DNA of 64,000 nucleotides from Marinilabilia salmonicolor JCM 21150. GTDB taxonomy: Bacteria; Bacteroidota; Bacteroidia; Bacteroidales; Marinilabiliaceae. The translations under genes and the position numbers were made by a program. The notes below the pieces were generated by a model. It did no database searches and was not told the DNA's origin. It saw only the letters and a list, made by a program, of their open reading frames with translations. Positions within the stretch are counted from its first letter, which is position 1; each line of letters starts with the position of its first letter. The DNA lies in the NCBI RefSeq assembly GCF_000259075.1, contig NZ_AJKI01000007.1:85272-149271 (forward strand), in the 5' to 3' direction. This document shows positions 61,851-64,000 of this stretch, one piece after another.

Positions 61851-64000
61851 TCAGTGCTCCTGACTCGTTTCATCCCTCCTTATAATGGCCTTGTATGCAG
61901 CATCCTGTATTCTTGTTCGGATATTTTCTTTTATCAGTGTTTTGTTGTATTGATGTGGATGAATTCTGTTGGAAAGGAAAACATAAACCAATCCGGATTC
62001 AGGATCAGCCCAAACCAGAGTTCCGGTAAAGCCGCTATGTCCGAAAGAAGACAGAGCGGCGAATTTTGATGCAGGGCTCACTTTAGCGGTATCCGGTTCC
62101 GGTTTGTCAAAACCCAATCCACGGCGGTTTTCGGCACTATGGGCGGTGGTATAAAGATCAATGGTGCTCTCTTCCAGGTAGCGCTTGCCTCCATAAGTCC
62201 CTTTGTTAAGATACATTTGCATCATCCGGGCCATATCCAAAGCATTGGAAAACAAACCTGCGTGGCCGGCAACTCCTCCCATCATTGCGGCACCGGGATC
62301 ATGTACCCAGCCATGGATCAATTGTTTCCGAAAAGCGTTATCCTCTTCGGTAGGGACAATCTCTTCGGAAGGAAATTTATCTGCCGGCAGAAATGCTGTC
62401 CGATACATTCCCAGGGGTTTATAATAAACCGAATCCATAAACACATCAGTTGTCTTTCCTGACAGATTCGCAACCAGCTGTCCCAGAAAAAAGAAGCCCA
62501 GATCACTGTATAGATACCGGTGACGTGTTCTCAGGGGGGATTCAAGTACCTGAAGCTTCATCGAATCCAGATACTGCCGGTTCATAAAAAAGTTATGAGC
62601 AACGGGAATACTAAATACTTCATCAGGTCTTTTTTGAAAAGTATCCTTTCGGTATCGTACTGTTCGGTTCAGATAGATGTAATCATCCAGTTTTATATTG
62701 TAAAGCCAGCTGTAACGACGCCCAAAGAGACCTCCTTTCAACCTGTCACGATCAATTGTTTGCTGATAAAACGGGATGTAGGAAGTCAGGCCGCTTTCAT
62801 GCAATAGCAACTCTTTCAAAGTAATTCCCGCTTTATCGGTGGTATCCGTCTCCGGGAAATACATACCCAGAGTATCTTCCATTTTCCACTTTCCTTTCTC
62901 ATAAAGATGCATCAATGCCGGAATGGTGGCCATAATCTTTGTTACCGATGCCACATCATAAAGATCAGAGGATTCAACCTCACGATTTTTTTCATAAGTG
63001 TGATGCCCGTAATTTTTGCTCCACACCACAACTCCATCCCTGGCGATCAAAACCTGAGCTCCGGGTGTTGCTTCAAGCCTGATGGCTTCGGTCATGATAG
63101 AATCAATATAAAGAAGTGAATCCCTGTACATGGCCACCTCTTCAGGGATACCAAATTTTAAGCGGGTAGCAGAACTTTTTCGTGAAAACTGTTTTACATT
63201 TGCGAGCCAATCCTCATGGGGTTGGGCATGCCCGATAATCAGTCCTCCGGCAACAGCCTGGGCAAGCAAATCCCAAACCGGCAGATAATCGGAAGTCGAA
63301 GTAAATAAAGCATCCACTCCATCGGGCAGAGAATGAAATTTGAAATAGTCACCACTGTCGGCTATGATGATGGCTATTTGCGCCTCCGGATACTTTTCAA
63401 GAATAATTGATAATTTGTGCTCAATGATAGAATCATTTAATTCACTCCCGTCAGCAAGCCAAAAAATATAATTTAGATCTGAGACTTCATTATTTGTAAG
63501 GGGAATATGGTTTTCAATCATTTGATGGAAAGTAAAAGTCGCTTCCTCTTTTACATCACTAATAATTCCTGCTTTTATATTCGTAAATCCGGCAGGTAAG
63601 AATGCTATGTCCCTTCTGTTAAAAAAACGAACGCCCTGTTCAAAAGCCTGCCTTCTGGTCAGATGAGCAATGGATTCAGGAACCGAATCCTGCGGTACAA
63701 AATCACATTTAACCTCTTGTAACTTCTCAAGAATCCTTTTGCATCCAATATCTAAATCATCTTCAACCAACAAATTGTTTTTGTATGCTCTCACTAACTT
63801 TTTAAAATCATCTTCCGGATTTTCGGATAAAAAGAAGATTCCCTTTGGTACAGTCTTTTCAAAAGTGACAGGTAACCCGGTATGGTTATCAACACGCCAT
63901 GGACTGAAAATCTGCTTATTCGAATTATCGGACAAAGTTTCAAGTGCCTGGCTTCTTTCAAACAGTTGACCAGGCATTTTTACGGCTGGTATAGAGATGG
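61851..64000 (-). CDS. Beta-lactamase-family serine hydrolase with GH3-like N-terminal part, partial
   Basis: Open through the right edge; the first ATG in the window (63977) is preceded by in-frame codons, so the true start is outside. Numbered from that Met: 1-270 resemble the later part of a GH3 glycosidase (VRAYKNNLLVEDDLDIGCKRI, then IIIADSGDYFKF...GVDALFTS and the C-terminal layer). Residues 285-700 form a class C beta-lactamase/PBP-like hydrolase with SVTK (Ser344-Lys347), YSDLG and HSGFTGT in place of KTG. GH3 plus serine-hydrolase fusions occur in Bacteroidota and may act on peptidoglycan fragments. Ends 93 bases before the mltF start. Confidence 0.8.
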   Translation of the reverse strand, partial: ISIPAVKMPGQLFERSQALETLSDNSNKQIFSPWRVDNHTGLPVTFEKTVPKGIFFLSENPEDDFKKLVRAYKNNLLVEDDLDIGCKRILEKLQEVKCDFVPQDSVPESIAHLTRRQAFEQGVRFFNRRDIAFLPAGFTNIKAGIISDVKEEATFTFHQMIENHIPLTNNEVSDLNYIFWLADGSELNDSIIEHKLSIILEKYPEAQIAIIIADSGDYFKFHSLPDGVDALFTSTSDYLPVWDLLAQAVAGGLIIGHAQPHEDWLANVKQFSRKSSATRLKFGIPEEVAMYRDSLLYIDSIMTEAIRLEATPGAQVLIARDGVVVWSKNYGHHTYEKNREVESSDLYDVASVTKIMATIPALMHLYEKGKWKMEDTLGMYFPETDTTDKAGITLKELLLHESGLTSYIPFYQQTIDRDRLKGGLFGRRYSWLYNIKLDDYIYLNRTVRYRKDTFQKRPDEVFSIPVAHNFFMNRQYLDSMKLQVLESPLRTRHRYLYSDLGFFFLGQLVANLSGKTTDVFMDSVYYKPLGMYRTAFLPADKFPSEEIVPTEEDNAFRKQLIHGWVHDPGAAMMGGVAGHAGLFSNALDMARMMQMYLNKGTYGGKRYLEESTIDLYTTAHSAENRRGLGFDKPEPDTAKVSPASKFAALSSFGHSGFTGTLVWADPESGLVYVFLSNRIHPHQYNKTLIKENIRTRIQDAAYKAIIRRDETSQEH

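Overview
The window looks like a chromosomal segment of an anaerobic or fermentative Bacteroidota, most likely from the Bacteroidales/Marinilabiliales side. This is inferred from the protein families and from repeated promoters of the form TTTG - 19 to 21 nt - TAnnTTTG, the Bacteroidota housekeeping pattern. Typical families include a Reg_prop/Y_Y_Y sensor kinase, LytTR regulators, a secreted tricorn-like protease, a Na+-pumping methylmalonyl-CoA decarboxylase operon, PiT fused to a PhoU-like domain, and lipoproteins with Bacteroidota-type lipoboxes. No phage, CRISPR array, intact insertion sequence or rRNA operon is visible. Most of the window is ordinary chromosome.

Layout. 0-9.8 kb: partial 2-oxo acid dehydrogenase E2, a divergent tyrosine phenol-lyase-like enzyme, a large sensor kinase, tRNA-Gly(CCC), ThrA and a PHP phosphatase. 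10-16.6 kb: PrfC, a DUF2179 membrane protein, a DEDDh/GIY-YIG nuclease fusion, a probable 6S RNA, tRNA-Leu(GAG), tRNA-Gly(GCC), and an unusual cytoplasmic protein with three helical repeats and a catalytically dead GH16-like domain. 17-26 kb: SLC13 transporter, MazG, Tag, KtrAB potassium uptake, a decayed APC-type transporter, DUF202, and ArcB/ArcC. 26-31 kb: lipoprotein, FtsK, LolA-like protein, BFD-like ferredoxin. 30.7-35.2 kb: the operon mce-mmdA-oadG-mmdC-oadB, which epimerises and decarboxylates methylmalonyl-CoA to propionyl-CoA while exporting Na+.

35-47.5 kb: LytTR regulator, nitroreductase, lipoprotein, tricorn-like protease, tRNA-Arg(ACG), then a LysR regulator with a leader hairpin controlling two putative sulfite/sulfonate exporters (PSE and TSUP families), a C69 dipeptidase and ThiL. 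47.5-55 kb: LysE exporter, a phosphate-type cluster (PiT-PhoU-like fusion, outer-membrane porin, beta-helix lipoprotein), LytTR regulator, TrmH-type methyltransferase and HU. 55-64 kb: a MITE-like element, LTA-synthase-like sulfatase, a small unknown protein, M18 aminopeptidase, an MltF-like lytic transglycosylase and a serine hydrolase with a GH3-like N-terminal part that runs off the right edge.

The best candidates for something undescribed are the repeat/pseudo-GH16 protein (15133-16584), the LysR leader hairpin and its operator region (41722-42836), and the tyrosine phenol-lyase homologue with altered cofactor-site residues. All functional statements are from reading the sequence and recall of families; no search was run.
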